DNA from: Elysia marginata
Taxonomy: Eukaryota > Mollusca > Gastropoda > Plakobranchidae
DNA: 24,035 bases
NCBI GenBank assembly: GCA_019649035.1
Contig: BMAT01006257.1
Location: forward strand, 155,289 to 179,323
Reading direction: 5' to 3'
Positions within the stretch are counted from its first letter, which is position 1, and each line of letters starts with the position of its first letter. The notes below the pieces were generated by a model. The model ran no database searches. It was not told the origin of the DNA and saw only the letters and a program-made list of their open reading frames with translations. Shown here piece after piece: positions 1-11,382 of the stretch. The position numbers and the translations under genes are program-made.

Positions 1-47
1 TACTACTACTACTACTACTAGGCCTACTACTACAGCTGCTGCTGCTG
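1..47. repeat. (TAC)n and (CTG)n simple repeats
   Basis: Bases 1-20 are an uninterrupted TAC trinucleotide run that continues off the left edge. A short gap, three more TAC units and then four CTG units follow up to about 47. This is an ordinary microsatellite in the intron upstream of the large plus-strand exon. Frames across it are open only because of the repeat. Confidence 0.9.
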
Positions 48-530
48 GTGCGGGTAAAACAGCAACAAAAAAACTACTATCAATTCTACTACAACAGCCA
101 CCATCATCCTAATTGTTCTTCTCCGGACACTATATTTCATATATTTTCCATTCTTGATCACTATGATAACAAAGACGATACTTCTAGTTATTTTGATTAC
201 GATTAAAATTATATCTAGGATAATAATGATAATAAATAACATTTATATAGCGCATTTTTCTTTTGTTACCTCATAACGCTTTACATTAGATTGGCAATAA
301 GGAACAAATATAAAAAACAAGCAAAAAATTCTACCAATCACAATGGCATGTCATTAAGTGTAAAATGTTTGACTAAATGCAATTATTTATAAAATATCCA
401 CACTATCAGTCACATATAACATTATACCTTGGAATATAAATGTAAATGTATAGATAGCGATTACAAAATTAAATTAATTCATCTCAAAAGGACATAGCAG
501 AAGATGTGAAAAGGCAAATTTTAAGATTCC

Positions 531-932
531 ATTTTTTTTTAAAGAAGACAAAGATTCAGAGGAAAGTATTGAGAATGGGCGGTTGTTCGTTAGGGCCAGT
601 TAAGTAAAAAGACCTGTCATCGAAGCTTTTCGAATTTGATTTTGGCATTGTTAAGATTGATTTATTTTGTAAGTAGTAAATAGATCTTTCAAATACGACG
701 GAAAGTTTTCCTCATTGAAGGAATTCTATACTAAAATATCAATCTTGTAGTCGATTTTAGACTGGATTGAGAGCCAGTGAAGATTGTGAAGTATTGCAGT
801 CATAGATTGTCTTCTTAAGATTCGCTTCACCAATCTTGCTGCATGCTTTTGAATAGATTGAATTCTTTTACATCTTTCAGATGTTAACCCTTTATAATAA
901 AACAAGTATAAAAAATTACAAAAAAAGTACAA
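531..932 (-). mobile_element. Degenerate non-LTR retrotransposon (LINE) 3' fragment
   Basis: Read on the minus strand from 932 downward, this encodes the conserved C-terminal part of a non-LTR retrotransposon reverse transcriptase (CR1/Jockey-like). Visible motifs include KRIQSIQKHAARLV and LHWLSIQSKIDYKI, which match the family pattern of an LQ-x-VQN-AARLV block followed by LHWLPV-x-RI-YK. The match continues past an in-frame stop at 726-728 with FPSYLKDLFTTYK. After a second stop and a frame change it goes on with PKSNSKSFDDRSF, the usual next block. The minus-strand A-run at about 531-540 could be the element's 3' poly(A). The catalytic palm motifs are absent, so this is a dead, 5'-truncated copy. 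The family is certain to the level of non-LTR element; the clade is a guess. Boundaries are approximate. Confidence 0.8.
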
Positions 933-2759
933 GTTTTTGTGACCTCTTGTAAGGTCTTAAGAAACCAATTTTTCTAAGCTCAAATACGTACAGAATGACA
1001 ATGATTTGTATGATCATTTTTATAAAGATGTCTAAAACAAAAAAGAGGAAGTAAACTTTCTTTTTAAAGACACCGATTAATGGTATTTCAGTTTAAAAGA
1101 GAATTTTTAAAAGTACAAATAATTCTCATTATTGTTTTATGATACTGATTTGTGTACTATGTCGCTTTTCGTCCTTTCAGTGTAACGTATTTTGCATTCG
1201 ATGTGCTTCTTCAGTTAGATGTGCTTTCTTACTATAGAGCTCAGTGAGCAGTCACCATGCATTCCTTTTTAGGTGCTCTTACAACTTATTCCACCCTATA
1301 GTTGCGTGATCTCTTTTCAGATTTTAGAAGTCATGTACACTAGCCGTTGTCATTTTTTTCTTTACACGGATGAATAAGACTCGTTGCAAAACAAGCAAAA
1401 TGATCGATATCATAGAAATACGAGATATTTAAGTTTACAAAATTCTAAAAGTAAGCTTGTGCTTCGTAGACACATAATTTCTCAAACAGCAAAAGTTATC
1501 TACTTGAAGTAATTCTATCTTCTGTAGTTTTTTTTTATTTATTATTATCGATCATTGTCCTACTAAACCACTAACTATGACACTAAGTAACTAAAAATTT
1601 TGATAAAACTTTCAGAAAAAGAAATTGAATTTTTGCTTATTTTCATTGAAATTTGACGGTTAATTTTAGATATGTTCTATTTGAAGTGTATTATGAATAG
1701 GACATCAAGAATGCGGCAATTTTTTCAGTAAAGTGTCAAAGCTTGTAAAGCAGCTATACAAATTATATAAAAATTACATTAAAACACAATTCTTTTGTTT
1801 TGACAGCATTCCCCTTTCTTTTTAAGCATTGTTTTTGCATAAGTCTCAATAACCTAAACCTATCTGAAATTTGACCTATTGCAAGGCATGAATTATTGTC
1901 TCAACTATTCGTCTATAGAAAATACCCAGTCTATGCTCACTTGGCTTTACGACAAGTGTGGTCTTCAATTCAGTTGCAGCCTTGTACTAAGTGTAGAATT
2001 TTTATTTTTTTATTTTTTTTTGCAACGAGTCATGACCCTGTGCTACAAAATGTACTGTATCCTGAGGTTTTTTTTCTGTTACTCTTCCAGTACGAGCCTT
2101 TTTCTTTTAATATAATGCTATGAATGTATGTTTACAAGATCCAATAGGTTTCATTACCGGCGTTTGTTCTTTTGTTATTTTTAAGTTACCGGGCACATAA
2201 GTGTTACAATAATTTTTCTTTTGTATGTGGAAAAAGGATGCCATTTCCGACTTGCCTTTTTCTAACTTTTATGATTTTCTTATTTAAAAACCATTGTCGA
2301 CTTAGAATACTATTATGTATAATTCTTTACTTTTGTGAGACAACCAGAGGGAATCAGTCACAAGTCGCGCAGACTAGTTATAAGTTAAAATCCTTTAAAT
2401 ACAGTAATATTGCTGTATAGCCTACAATTTTGGTTGCCTTCAAAGCAAATTTAGTTAAGATATAGCAAAGAAAGAATTCTAACTTTTCAACCTTGTCAAT
2501 GGCATAGAATACAGTTTAAGAAAGTATTATTGCCCAATTAGTCAAAATTCTGACATGTTCCTGATTGACATTGGTTACTTTAATCTCCGAAGTTCTAAAC
2601 TGAGGCGACTTAATGCTGAACAGCATCGGGCAGATGAAAACGCTTGACGGGTATTCTGGTGTGAAAGTCATTATATTTCATAGACTTATTGTCACAGAGT
2701 CATTAAAAGAAAAGTCTCCAATTATGTCATCTAATCATTCTTTGTTTTCCTCTAATCAG

Positions 2760-5700
2760 GTCTGTGTCATTTGATGAGAGGGCCGAATGGAACTGTGACC
2801 AGAGATCCTCATCTTCCAGTCTTGATAAAGTTTATGAACATCCGGGGACCAGCGAGAGACCAGAGGCTAGGCGAGGAGGAGGAGGGGTAGAAAGAGGAGC
2901 AAAGGAGGAAGAGGATGCTGAGGGAAAATCAAATATGAGTATGGACAAAATCAGCACAATGACACTGAGTGAGTTCCGGTCGCTGTTGAACTCTAACCTC
3001 TCGGTGCCGGAGAATCATCACATTGACACGCAGAATGAACGCTCTCCAGCAGGTAGCAGTGACTCTGGCCACCATCAAGCTAACTGGGATTCCTTGCGAG
3101 AGAAGGCTCGTTCTGTGAGAGACTCTATATCCAACAGTGTCAGCAACAGGCGGACAGGAGCTGGCACTTCTGCCGTCGGCCGCCGCAGTTTACCGCAATC
3201 TCCTGACGGTTCCGGGCCAGCGTCATCCTTCGAGCGACCTAAAACACCTCAGGCGCTTAGAAGGAACAGAAACTCTTCGTCTGGTAGAACGTCACCAGTG
3301 TCACGGCCGAAGACACCTACGTCTGTGTCAAGACCTAAGACTCCCACTGCCTCGGTGTCACGTCCTAAGACACCAACATCCGGCATTGCTAGACCCAAGA
3401 CTCCAACGTCAGCACCAAGAGAGGAGTACCGTATGTCACGACCTAAAACACCAAGTCAAGTCAAACGTGACGCTGTAGCCAAGGTGGCTGGAGCTATATC
3501 AAATTGGGTGGACTCCAGACCAGACGTGGCCAGTTATGACCGCTCACCTGTGGCTATTACAAGACCAAAGACACCCACTTCCCGTCCAAAAACTCCCACG
3601 AAACAGCAGATACCACGCAGGTGGGATGGAGGTGATGATGGTGATGCCGACGTTGACGACGATTTTGATGATGACGATTATAGTGCTGAAGTTTCTGAAA
3701 TTCAGACGACTCGACCAGTACCTGTGGAGGCCAGAGAGCGCCCGTCAACTCCTAGCCGTATCCCTAAACCCAGCTTTCTCCCCCGACCAACCACACCTAA
3801 GATATCCAGTATTCCAGTTTCTATGGACTCAGCGGCCTCTTCCTCTCGAGAGAGACCACACACGTCTCTTGGTACCTCCTCGTCCCTTTCCTTGTCATCA
3901 CAAGAGGAAGAAATCCTGCAAAGACAACAACAACTGCAGAGACTTCAGAGAGAACTTGAAGAAGCGCAAATACGTATGGATGAAGACCGCCGAAAACAAC
4001 AACAGCAGCAAATAAATCAACCACAAGAGCAACACCAACAGACTCACGCTACAAGACCAAATTTCCTCCCTACGAACAGCATATCAAGATCAAATAGCAA
4101 CGCATCCAGCGAAGCCGTCCACTCTCCATCATCAGGTGTAAATGGGTCTGGCGCAAAAACAAAGATAGCTGTGTCAAGAAGGCTTCCTCTTCCCAGAGGC
4201 AGTAGTGAGGATAGTGGCAGCGTATCTCGAAGTTACAGAGAGATCCATACGACTAGGAGATGTGTGACACCCGGTCCAGGTACTGGCGAGATGAGAGCGC
4301 AGCCGTCCAGGGCGGTAACACCTGGGCCCAGGGAGAAGTGGGCTATTGGTGGCTCGATAGGAACAAACAAAACATCCCAACAGAGGCGAGGTTCTCTCAA
4401 CACAGGCGCTGTAACTGAACGAAATTCTTCCTCATTGCAAAAACATTTAAACCGCAGCAATTATATTAAAAATAGCAACAGTGCTCTCAACAACGGTGAA
4501 ATCCCTCTTACTAACGAAATCACTTTCTCTGATGATGAAGAGATCAATGAACTTGTGAGGAACGCGGCTCTGATGAATGGTGCTCAGTCTGCAAACCAGC
4601 AGACATCAGATACTGGGCGGGTTCGCTCTGCCAGTGTTGATGCTCGACGGTTAGAACGTCAGACCGTGAGACGCAATTCTAAAGGTGGTGAGGAGGTGCT
4701 TATGATCCGCCGCGACCCTTCAGGCGGACACGCTGTGGAAATTACCGGAACGGCCAGTAGAGATAAACCTCCTCCAAAGGGCGTTGTTCGGAGACCACAG
4801 AAGTCTCAGGGCAGTAGCATTGTTAAACCTCCCACGTCATCAGCTGCATCGTCTGCGCGGTTTAGGTCGCAAACACCAGATCCGTCCATGTTCCGTCAAA
4901 GAATGACTGCTGCTGGTCAGAAATCAGCGGTAGCAAGGCCTACAACTCCCAATGCAGATACTCATACTCGTGTCGGTAAACCACTGAACCGCACCGAGGC
5001 TTGGGTGGACTCAACACTCTCTGACCCAAAGCGCAAACTGCCCACAAAACCTCGACGTGGCAGGGGAGCCGTTTCCGGTGAGATCTCTGCCAGCGAGTTG
5101 GTGCCGAGACCCCTGGAAGAGATTCAGGCCATGCTGTCTACGCCACGAGACGGAGCAGGCGCTACAGCGGTAGTTGACACTTCAGGTCTTGAAGCTCCAC
5201 CCGAGGATCCCGAGATGTTTAGAAAGATGGAAAAGCTTTTTGAAAAGTATCGAGAGATGGAGTTACGAGCGTCGGTGAACGAAACACCTGGAGGGCCTCC
5301 GGTACAAGGGGCTACACCCAGCAAGTCTTCCTCTGAAGTTCAATCTTCTGGAAGACCAGGGAGTCTTAAATCTTCTGGCGGTGCTGCGTCATCTGGAAAG
5401 CATTCTCTTTCCATCCGGACCAGTTCCAGTGGTTCTGGCGCGGCTACATCTTCAGTCAGCCAACGGGCTTCACCGATGCGTCAAAGTTCGATGAACTCGA
5501 ATTCAGTAGACGTGTCTAGATACGGGAGAGCTTCTAGTGCCCCTCAGCAAAGAGAAGCTGTGTCTGCTATCAACTCTCCGTCATCCGACCTTCGGGAGTT
5601 TTCTGGTGATATTGACTCGAGGCTGAGTGACAGCAACCGCCACAGGGCTGTGTCGCAAGATGAGGCAGACCAGAAAGGTCTTCAGAATTCCCTGAGGGAC

Positions 5701-6297
5701 ATCGACCCTGAGACTGCTAAAAACCCAGCCGCTCTCATCACCAAGATCAAAGAGATTCTCAAAGTTCGACCACGGCGCGACGAAAATGCGCAAATAGCAA
5801 AGACCCGGATCCCTGCCCCATCCACACTCACCCGTTCAAGTCGGTCTAAATCTGTCTCTAATCTGTTCAGTGGGCAAGGGGAATCAGGCATTTTAAGTGT
5901 TAGCACCAGGGGTGTTCTCAATCACACGAGTCATAGCAACGGAAGTGCCCCTCATCGGGGACAACTCAACAGAGCCAACAGCGGCTCATCTGGGAACATC
6001 TCCTACTCTGAGTTTGTCTTCAACGACGAGGAAGAGAGCGCCGACAATGTCCCCGAGCTTTCCAAAGCGTGGTCTGTCAAATCAGACTCAAGTGACAGTC
6101 AGACCCGGAGTGAGACGCCGGTGCCAAAACTGGCTACACCCCTTACAACTGGACGCTCTACTCTGATTAGTCGAAAAGGTGATAGAATGGGGCGGAGCTT
6201 GTCTCAGGACAAAGAAAACAATCTGTCTAATTCTCAAACGTCACTCTCTGGGCGGTCAACGTTTTCAGCCACAGAGGAAGACGCTGAGTATGTATGA
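2760..6297 (+). CDS. Large terminal exon, probable GAS2-like cytoskeletal linker tail
   Basis: The exon opens at the acceptor CTAATCAG|G and runs 1,178 codons (S, then V at 2764) to TGA at 6295-6297. It has no initiator ATG at its 5' end, so the protein begins in upstream exons. Numbering below counts the GTG at 2764 as residue 1. Visible features: a conserved-looking block near 58-75; eight RPKTP repeats (158-278); an acidic stretch (290-306); EB1-type motifs SRIP (331-334), SSIP (348-351) and TRIP (1014-1017); a Gln-rich coiled-coil candidate (380-418); VLMIRRD (645-651); EAWVDSTL (745-752); and DPEMFRKMEKLFEKY (815-829). VLMIRRD followed by a DPE-x-F-RK-EKLF helix recalls the tail of GAS2L1, which also has an SxIP motif and binds EB1 at microtubule plus ends. 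The rest is disordered and Ser/Pro/Arg-rich. The diagnostic CH and GAR domains are not in the window. A spectraplakin tail or another SxIP protein remains possible. Coding status is certain; the family call is moderate. Confidence 0.9.
3235..3597 (+). repeat. Eight-copy RPKTP protein repeat array
   Basis: RPKTP occurs at residues 158, 181, 190, 200, 210, 226, 267 and 274 of the exon product, often followed by T-S/A and spaced 7 to 41 residues apart. Related RPSTP (326) and RPTTP (341, 725) copies follow. Each unit is basic and carries a Thr-Pro, the minimal site for proline-directed kinases; this resembles microtubule-binding Pro-rich regions such as that of tau. The copies use different synonymous codons, so the array is old rather than a recent DNA expansion. 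Confidence 0.9.
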
Positions 6298-6527
6298 GAT
6301 AATAATTATATCCTGAAATTTTCTTCATTGTTCACTTCATGGTTTTACTCTAAGGCAACGTAATGTCTTTATGTGCCGGGCTAAATTTTATGCATCTGGT
6401 ATGAACAGTAGATTACCATTCCCGCTCTGTAAAAAATTAATTTAAAGTTTAAAACAAGCTTGCACCTTCCAATGACATAGGAGAAACTTTTATGCCGCAG
6501 GACTGGTCTGCAACGTCTCCAGCGCGA

Positions 6528-6545
6528 AGAAGCGTAGGCGCTTCT
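6528..6545 (+). other. Short perfect GC hairpin after the stop codon
   Basis: AGAAGCG and CGCTTCT form a perfect 7-bp stem around a TAGG loop, about 230 nt after the stop codon. It stands in a GC-richer patch (about 6490-6600) that also holds two copies of TATGCCGCA (6491 and 6586). It may be a local RNA structure in the UTR or chance. Confidence 0.3.
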
Positions 6546-6897
6546 CAAATGTAACAATCTTAGTACTTTTCTTGAGCCGCTGTTATATGCCGCAACTGTC
6601 CTACTCACCATATCTTTTCCCTGAACCAAAGTTGTTTTGTTTTGTTTGTTTTTTTTTTTTGGCGATACTTTCAAGGACGCATTAACAATTGCTGCCTTTT
6701 CAATTTTATGGTAGAGAACACAGAGCTCTAAAAAAAGTTCTATAACAACAACAGACATGGGACCAAAATTTGAAACCACTCCAGAATGCATGTCTACATT
6801 CTAGCGTTGGCTGTCTCTGAAAGGTTTTGGCTGGGCGTGTGATAAACGTTTTATTTTTTAAGTGGAGGATCTTGTATGGCATACACACTGAGAACAA

Positions 6898-6903
6898 AAT
6901 AAA
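6898..6903 (+). terminator. Proximal AATAAA poly(A) signal candidate
   Basis: First AATAAA on the plus strand after the stop codon, 600 nt downstream. The sequence after it is not clearly GU-rich, so this is a weak candidate for the short-UTR isoform end. Confidence 0.3.
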
Positions 6904-8331
6904 CTTTAACTAATTCAGAGGCTGCAGCTTCAAAATTTTGAGACTACAGACCATAGATTAAGAATGAAAAGGTGTAGACCTCTATTATATAAATGTATTT
7001 AATGCTTTTTCAAAAAGTCATTCTGTGATATTTTCATAGCTTAGACAAAAGAACACTGTGGGTTATTTTGTCTTTTAATTTTGTACCATCACTTTACAGA
7101 CTGCGGGCAGAAAGTTGAATGATCCTTACCTGGCCTCTAAAATTCAGGCATAATGGGACAAGGCCTGGGGGTCTATTTTTGTATATGTCTTTATATTTTT
7201 AATGTTTTTGTTTGGGTGTGTGGGTTTTGGGTGTGTTCTCCCTTTATCACAGCTTACCGCCTGATTACTTCTTTTCTATAACGCTAAATCAATAACATTA
7301 TAACTACTTTGTGATCGATTGTTTGACACTTGTGTATATATTCCCGTGTATAAACCTGTGCTGTTTTTGTCTTATGAAGGTAGAGCTTTTAGGACATAAG
7401 TGAGTGTTGATCTAATAACAATTTTGTTTTTGTTTTACTAATTTATAACTATTAAATGGCTGTGCTCTTTTTGTTGATTTGACTCTGTTATTGTATCTGT
7501 ATCTTGAAAAAAAAGTTATTTTCTTTCCACAACCTTTGATCAATCTCATGTTTTCATAGCATAACGGAGGCGCCGAAATAGAGGCTTTGCATAGTTTACT
7601 GCTTCGTATTTTCAAAAAAATAGAACACCACCCTCTTCTTGGTCGTCACCTATGTCTTGTCCAAGATCGCCGTCTAGTGCTTATTTGCTTTGTTTTCACA
7701 ACATCAAATTTAACATTCTTATAGACTTTCGACACACACATACTCAATAGTAGGGCAGTTAGCTTTTTTTTTTACCTCAAAAATTAAAACTTCGTTACAA
7801 TCTTGCACTGTTCAGCTATGGTGTTATTCTAAACAATTCAGGCCTTCTTTGAATCCTAAACACCCTTAGTAAATCAGGCATGTGTGGACAGCCATCTCTT
7901 TGTATACTGTAAGAGGATTCTATTATGATTGGAACCGTTTCTTGTTGTGTACTTCATTTGATCTGCTTTAGCTCAGTCACGTCTGATAGTTTCGCAGTGA
8001 TTGTAGTTTTTGAAGTTGCTGAAATCTAGAACTTCACCACTATCAAAAAGTCAGAATCTTTGGCTTGATTATCGTATGAGTCTTATTATTAAAGTGGCGG
8101 ACGCTCCGGGAAGTGTGTAATAGAACCATTTTTATCTTCGATCAATGTGACTCTAATTCACACTTTAATTCAATAAGAGTTGTAGCGATCCTTGCACAAA
8201 TGAGTTCCATCCCACCCTTCTGAGAGCTTCTGCCATCTTGATAGTTAAATCTCAATGCAATGTACAATCAGCCCACAATCTTCTGCCAATAAGTCTTACC
8301 ACTTCATTTCCACGGTGATATCTACGATAAC

Positions 8332-8367
8332 CTGCTGGTCTGTACACTATACAGTGGTTACCAGCGG
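8332..8367 (+). other. Nested inverted-repeat hairpin
   Basis: The outer arms CTGCTGGT (8332-8339) and ACCAGCGG (8360-8367) pair with one G-T wobble. Inside them CTGTA (8340-8344) and TACAG (8350-8354) pair perfectly around CACTA. The right arm has a five-base bulge between the two stems. A folded RNA element in the putative 3' UTR is possible; function unknown. Confidence 0.3.
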
Positions 8368-8869
8368 TACTTTCATAACATGGGATCATAATCATAAGGG
8401 TCTACTATAATTGAGTAAACCTATATTTTTAAGCTATTATTACTGTAGATATTAGCTAGATTTTTTAACAGGAACAGGCGTCCAGGTATACACTAACTGT
8501 ATTCACCAAAGGTGCTCATTTTAGTATTATTTTTCTACTGCTGTCTATTATTCCATCACGGCATTGATGCTCTTGCATCAGCTACTATGAGGACCACTGA
8601 AACAGGTAATTTTTCCCATTGTCTTGTTCAAAGGCATAACGCGTAGAGTCCATGGATTTTGTTGCTGCTTTTTGCCCTTAAGCTCTGTTAGATTTGTTTG
8701 AAGAGAGTGCCAGTCTTGTGAATTGTCATTTTCTTATAAAAGAAAGCAAAAGAAAAATGCGATAAAAATGATTATAAATTGATAAAACGGAGGTTGATGA
8801 CAAAATTAATCTGTAGGCTAATGATATGTCCTTTACTACATATTAATGTTACAACTGTGGTTTTTATCC

Positions 8870-8881
8870 TTATTATTATTA

Positions 8882-8939
<58 letters not shown>

Positions 8940-8946
8940 CATTATT
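8870..8946. repeat. (ATT)n microsatellite
   Basis: About 25 tandem ATT units, with one interruption (ATTGTT) near 8882 and another at the right end. The poly-isoleucine frame across it is an artefact of the repeat. Confidence 0.97.
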
Positions 8947-9531
8947 GTTTTAAATTATCATTTTAGTTATTTTTTCCGTCCTCAGACCTTGTTTATAAAA
9001 CTTTTCCGTTTTAGTAGATGACTGAGAATGAGTAGGTGTGTTTGGTATGAAATCGATATTATTGATACATGTTCTTTTGATGACCAAAATTATCAGCTGA
9101 TGATGAAAACAACAACAACAACAGCAAAGTGAAAAACGTCAAAACATATCATTCCATTCCTTCTCTCTTGCCCAGCCTGTGATTTATTTGGGATTAGGCT
9201 ACCGTTTTTGCGTGCTTATTTTTGGTTTATGTGCATTGTTAAATAAATTGCAACTGTAAACATTAACTCTTACCCTTCCATGAACGCTTTTAACACCCAT
9301 TCCCCATGCATAAGATGTGTAAGCTATATAATACAATGGTATAATAGTTTTTGTGAGTTAGTGTCGACACAATTATTTGCTTACATGTTGTTGCTGTTTT
9401 CTTTTGTTTACTTTTAAAAAAAAATTATGTATGAGTTCCAGTCCATATTCTTTTAACCTCAGTCTAAACACCTATCTTATTTGGGTCAAAAGTATTTGAT
9501 ATGGTAACACAATAAAAATAATTGTGAAAAT

Positions 9532-9537
9532 AATAAA
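9532..9537 (+). terminator. Alternative AATAAA poly(A) signal candidate
   Basis: AATAAA followed within about 50 nt by a GU-rich stretch (around 9576-9590). A second hexamer sits at 9511-9516. Plausible intermediate poly(A) site. Confidence 0.3.
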
Positions 9538-9795
9538 AGACGCTTTGTAATCGTATGTTTATCTTAAGAATGATCTTGTGTTTGGTATTGACTTTTTCCT
9601 GATGTGTCAAGTACATATCAAAATCATAATACATGTATAACTACTGTGTGTAAGCTTTTGTAGCTTTCCATTGTAATAATGAAGGGCATATATGTATGGG
9701 GATACTGTAACGGGAGCTACAATGTGCTGATGCGGGATTATTTGTTTTATTTTAAGTTTTGTTCATCTCAAATGGAGCCAGTTGGTTTAAATTGC

Positions 9796-9801
9796 AATAA
9801 A
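9796..9801 (+). terminator. Alternative AATAAA poly(A) signal candidate
   Basis: AATAAA followed about 15-30 nt later by GATGTGTTTTTCTTT, a typical GU/U-rich downstream element. Plausible alternative transcript end. Confidence 0.35.
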
Positions 9802-11382
9802 TCGGTCTTTGCACAGATGTGTTTTTCTTTAAAGCTTGTTTTTTGGATTGGCTATCTAAACCTTTTGATAGCAGGCTTGTTAAAATCAATTCTTTTTTGA
9901 TTGAAATCAGGAAATAACTTGTAACTAACATATTCAAATCTTTAAACCAGGTCTGTGCATTGTAAATAGTCAGTCAACCAAGCAAGCTTCGTTTTCATTG
10001 GCATTATTGAAAACTAAATGAAGACCAATTTAATTGATATTTCAACCAGCCATTTGAAGTTAAAAGTGTCTTTAAAGACAACTATGTCATATTGATGCCA
10101 GTGATCAAAAAACAATTTTTACTTGTATATAGCTTAGAAGTGAGGGTTATTTCTTTATTCTAATCTAGTAATGTAAAAAAATAGAAATCCTGCTTTCCTT
10201 TTTTTCTTCAATGTCTTTAGAATATAGTAAGGGAGTGTTGTTACAAATGTCAGGCATGCATATGAGTGGCTGCTTCTGTGCTGTGCAGTATCTTTGATCT
10301 TAAAGTCACAATTTGGCATTTCAATTTTAACTCCCTAGTAATACTAGACTGAACTGAAAGATAGCATAACTTTTAGTTTTGCTAAAATGCATTCCTATAT
10401 ATTCCAAGTGTCTCAAAATAGGTCAGTAACTTCCAAATTGAAAAAATATTACAACTTTTTTAAAAGCTGGATCTCATTTTTTTTACCTAAAACTTACTGA
10501 ACAATCTAATCATCATGCCTTGAAGTTGAATGTATTTAATGTTTTGATAACACCTAGTATCTGAATACATGTACTTTGTAATGAGGTTCCATATCAAATC
10601 TGTCTATTATCATACTGATGTCTTTGCTAAATACATGATGTAAAAAAGTCCCTGTATCTTTTATAATTTCATGTATTGTTACTAACTCAAAAAATAAGTT
10701 TTGTGATTTTCTTGTTCATTCTCACAAAATCTTGAACAGAAAAACTTGACATTTCAGATGAAAATAAAGTCTCTCTATTTTAATATAACATGATTAAACT
10801 TAGAGCCAATGGGCATGGAATTGTTGCTTGGTTATATTGGTCTTGCTGAATCATACATAGATAAATGTATAAGGAAGCAAAACCTATATCTGGATTAAAT
10901 GCGCATAACCGATAATGTTTTGAAGAATATATGTCTCCCAACCATTTTGAATGACTCTGGTGTCACAGACTTTACTTGACAAGACATTGATATTTTGAAA
11001 GAAGAATTTTCTAAGCTTCCAAGCATCAAAAACTGCATTTTTTTTATTTTTAAAATTTTGAATAAAGATTTAAGAAAGTTTGACTTAAAATATGTGGAAA
11101 AAGGTGAATGAAAGGCATTTTTTGTTTAAATTGAAATTCCTGATACCCGACTCATTCACATTGGTTAAGATACAAATTGCAACATATCATGGCTGCCGGT
11201 TCTTATCTATCTATGATTGATTTTACTGAAATTTCTTTAATCATCTCTGATGTAGCTCATTCCTCATGTGTCATGCTTAACTTAAATTCATGGTGTTTCA
11301 GAACTTCAGTAAAAATATAGGGGAAAAGTTTTGTTAAGGGAAGCAACCTCTTGAGACCAAAATTGAACTAAAAATTATCCAG

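Larger units (their letters stand above)
1..2759 (+). other. 3' part of an intron of the GAS2-like gene
   Basis: This stretch is AT-rich and I see no convincing exon on either strand. It ends in a pyrimidine-rich tract and a CAG acceptor at 2757-2759, directly before the large exon, so it is read as intron. Its donor lies outside the window. Apart from the simple repeat at the left edge and the LINE remnant at 531-932, it holds only short poly-T runs and small chance frames. A tiny palindrome (ATGCTG-AA-CAGCAT) sits near 2613-2626 and looks unremarkable. Confidence 0.7.

Noticed and set aside
30..242. Minus-strand frame at the left edge
   Set aside because: Low-complexity translation of simple repeats and AT-rich intron.
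1879..2420. Possible upstream exon (GAR or CH domain) of the GAS2-like gene
   Set aside because: The frames show no GAR Cys pattern or CH motifs and are dominated by Phe/Leu from T runs.
3137..4015. Alternative-frame proteins overlapping the large exon (plus and minus)
   Set aside because: They are shadows of the 1,178-codon frame, which has coherent motifs and codon-diverse repeats.
6381..6791. Minus-strand open frame of 136 codons just after the GAS2-like stop
   Set aside because: Composition follows the AT-rich non-coding DNA (poly-Lys from a T run); no recognisable domain or splice signals.
8779..9021. Frame with a long poly-isoleucine run resembling a membrane segment
   Set aside because: Produced entirely by the (ATT)n microsatellite.
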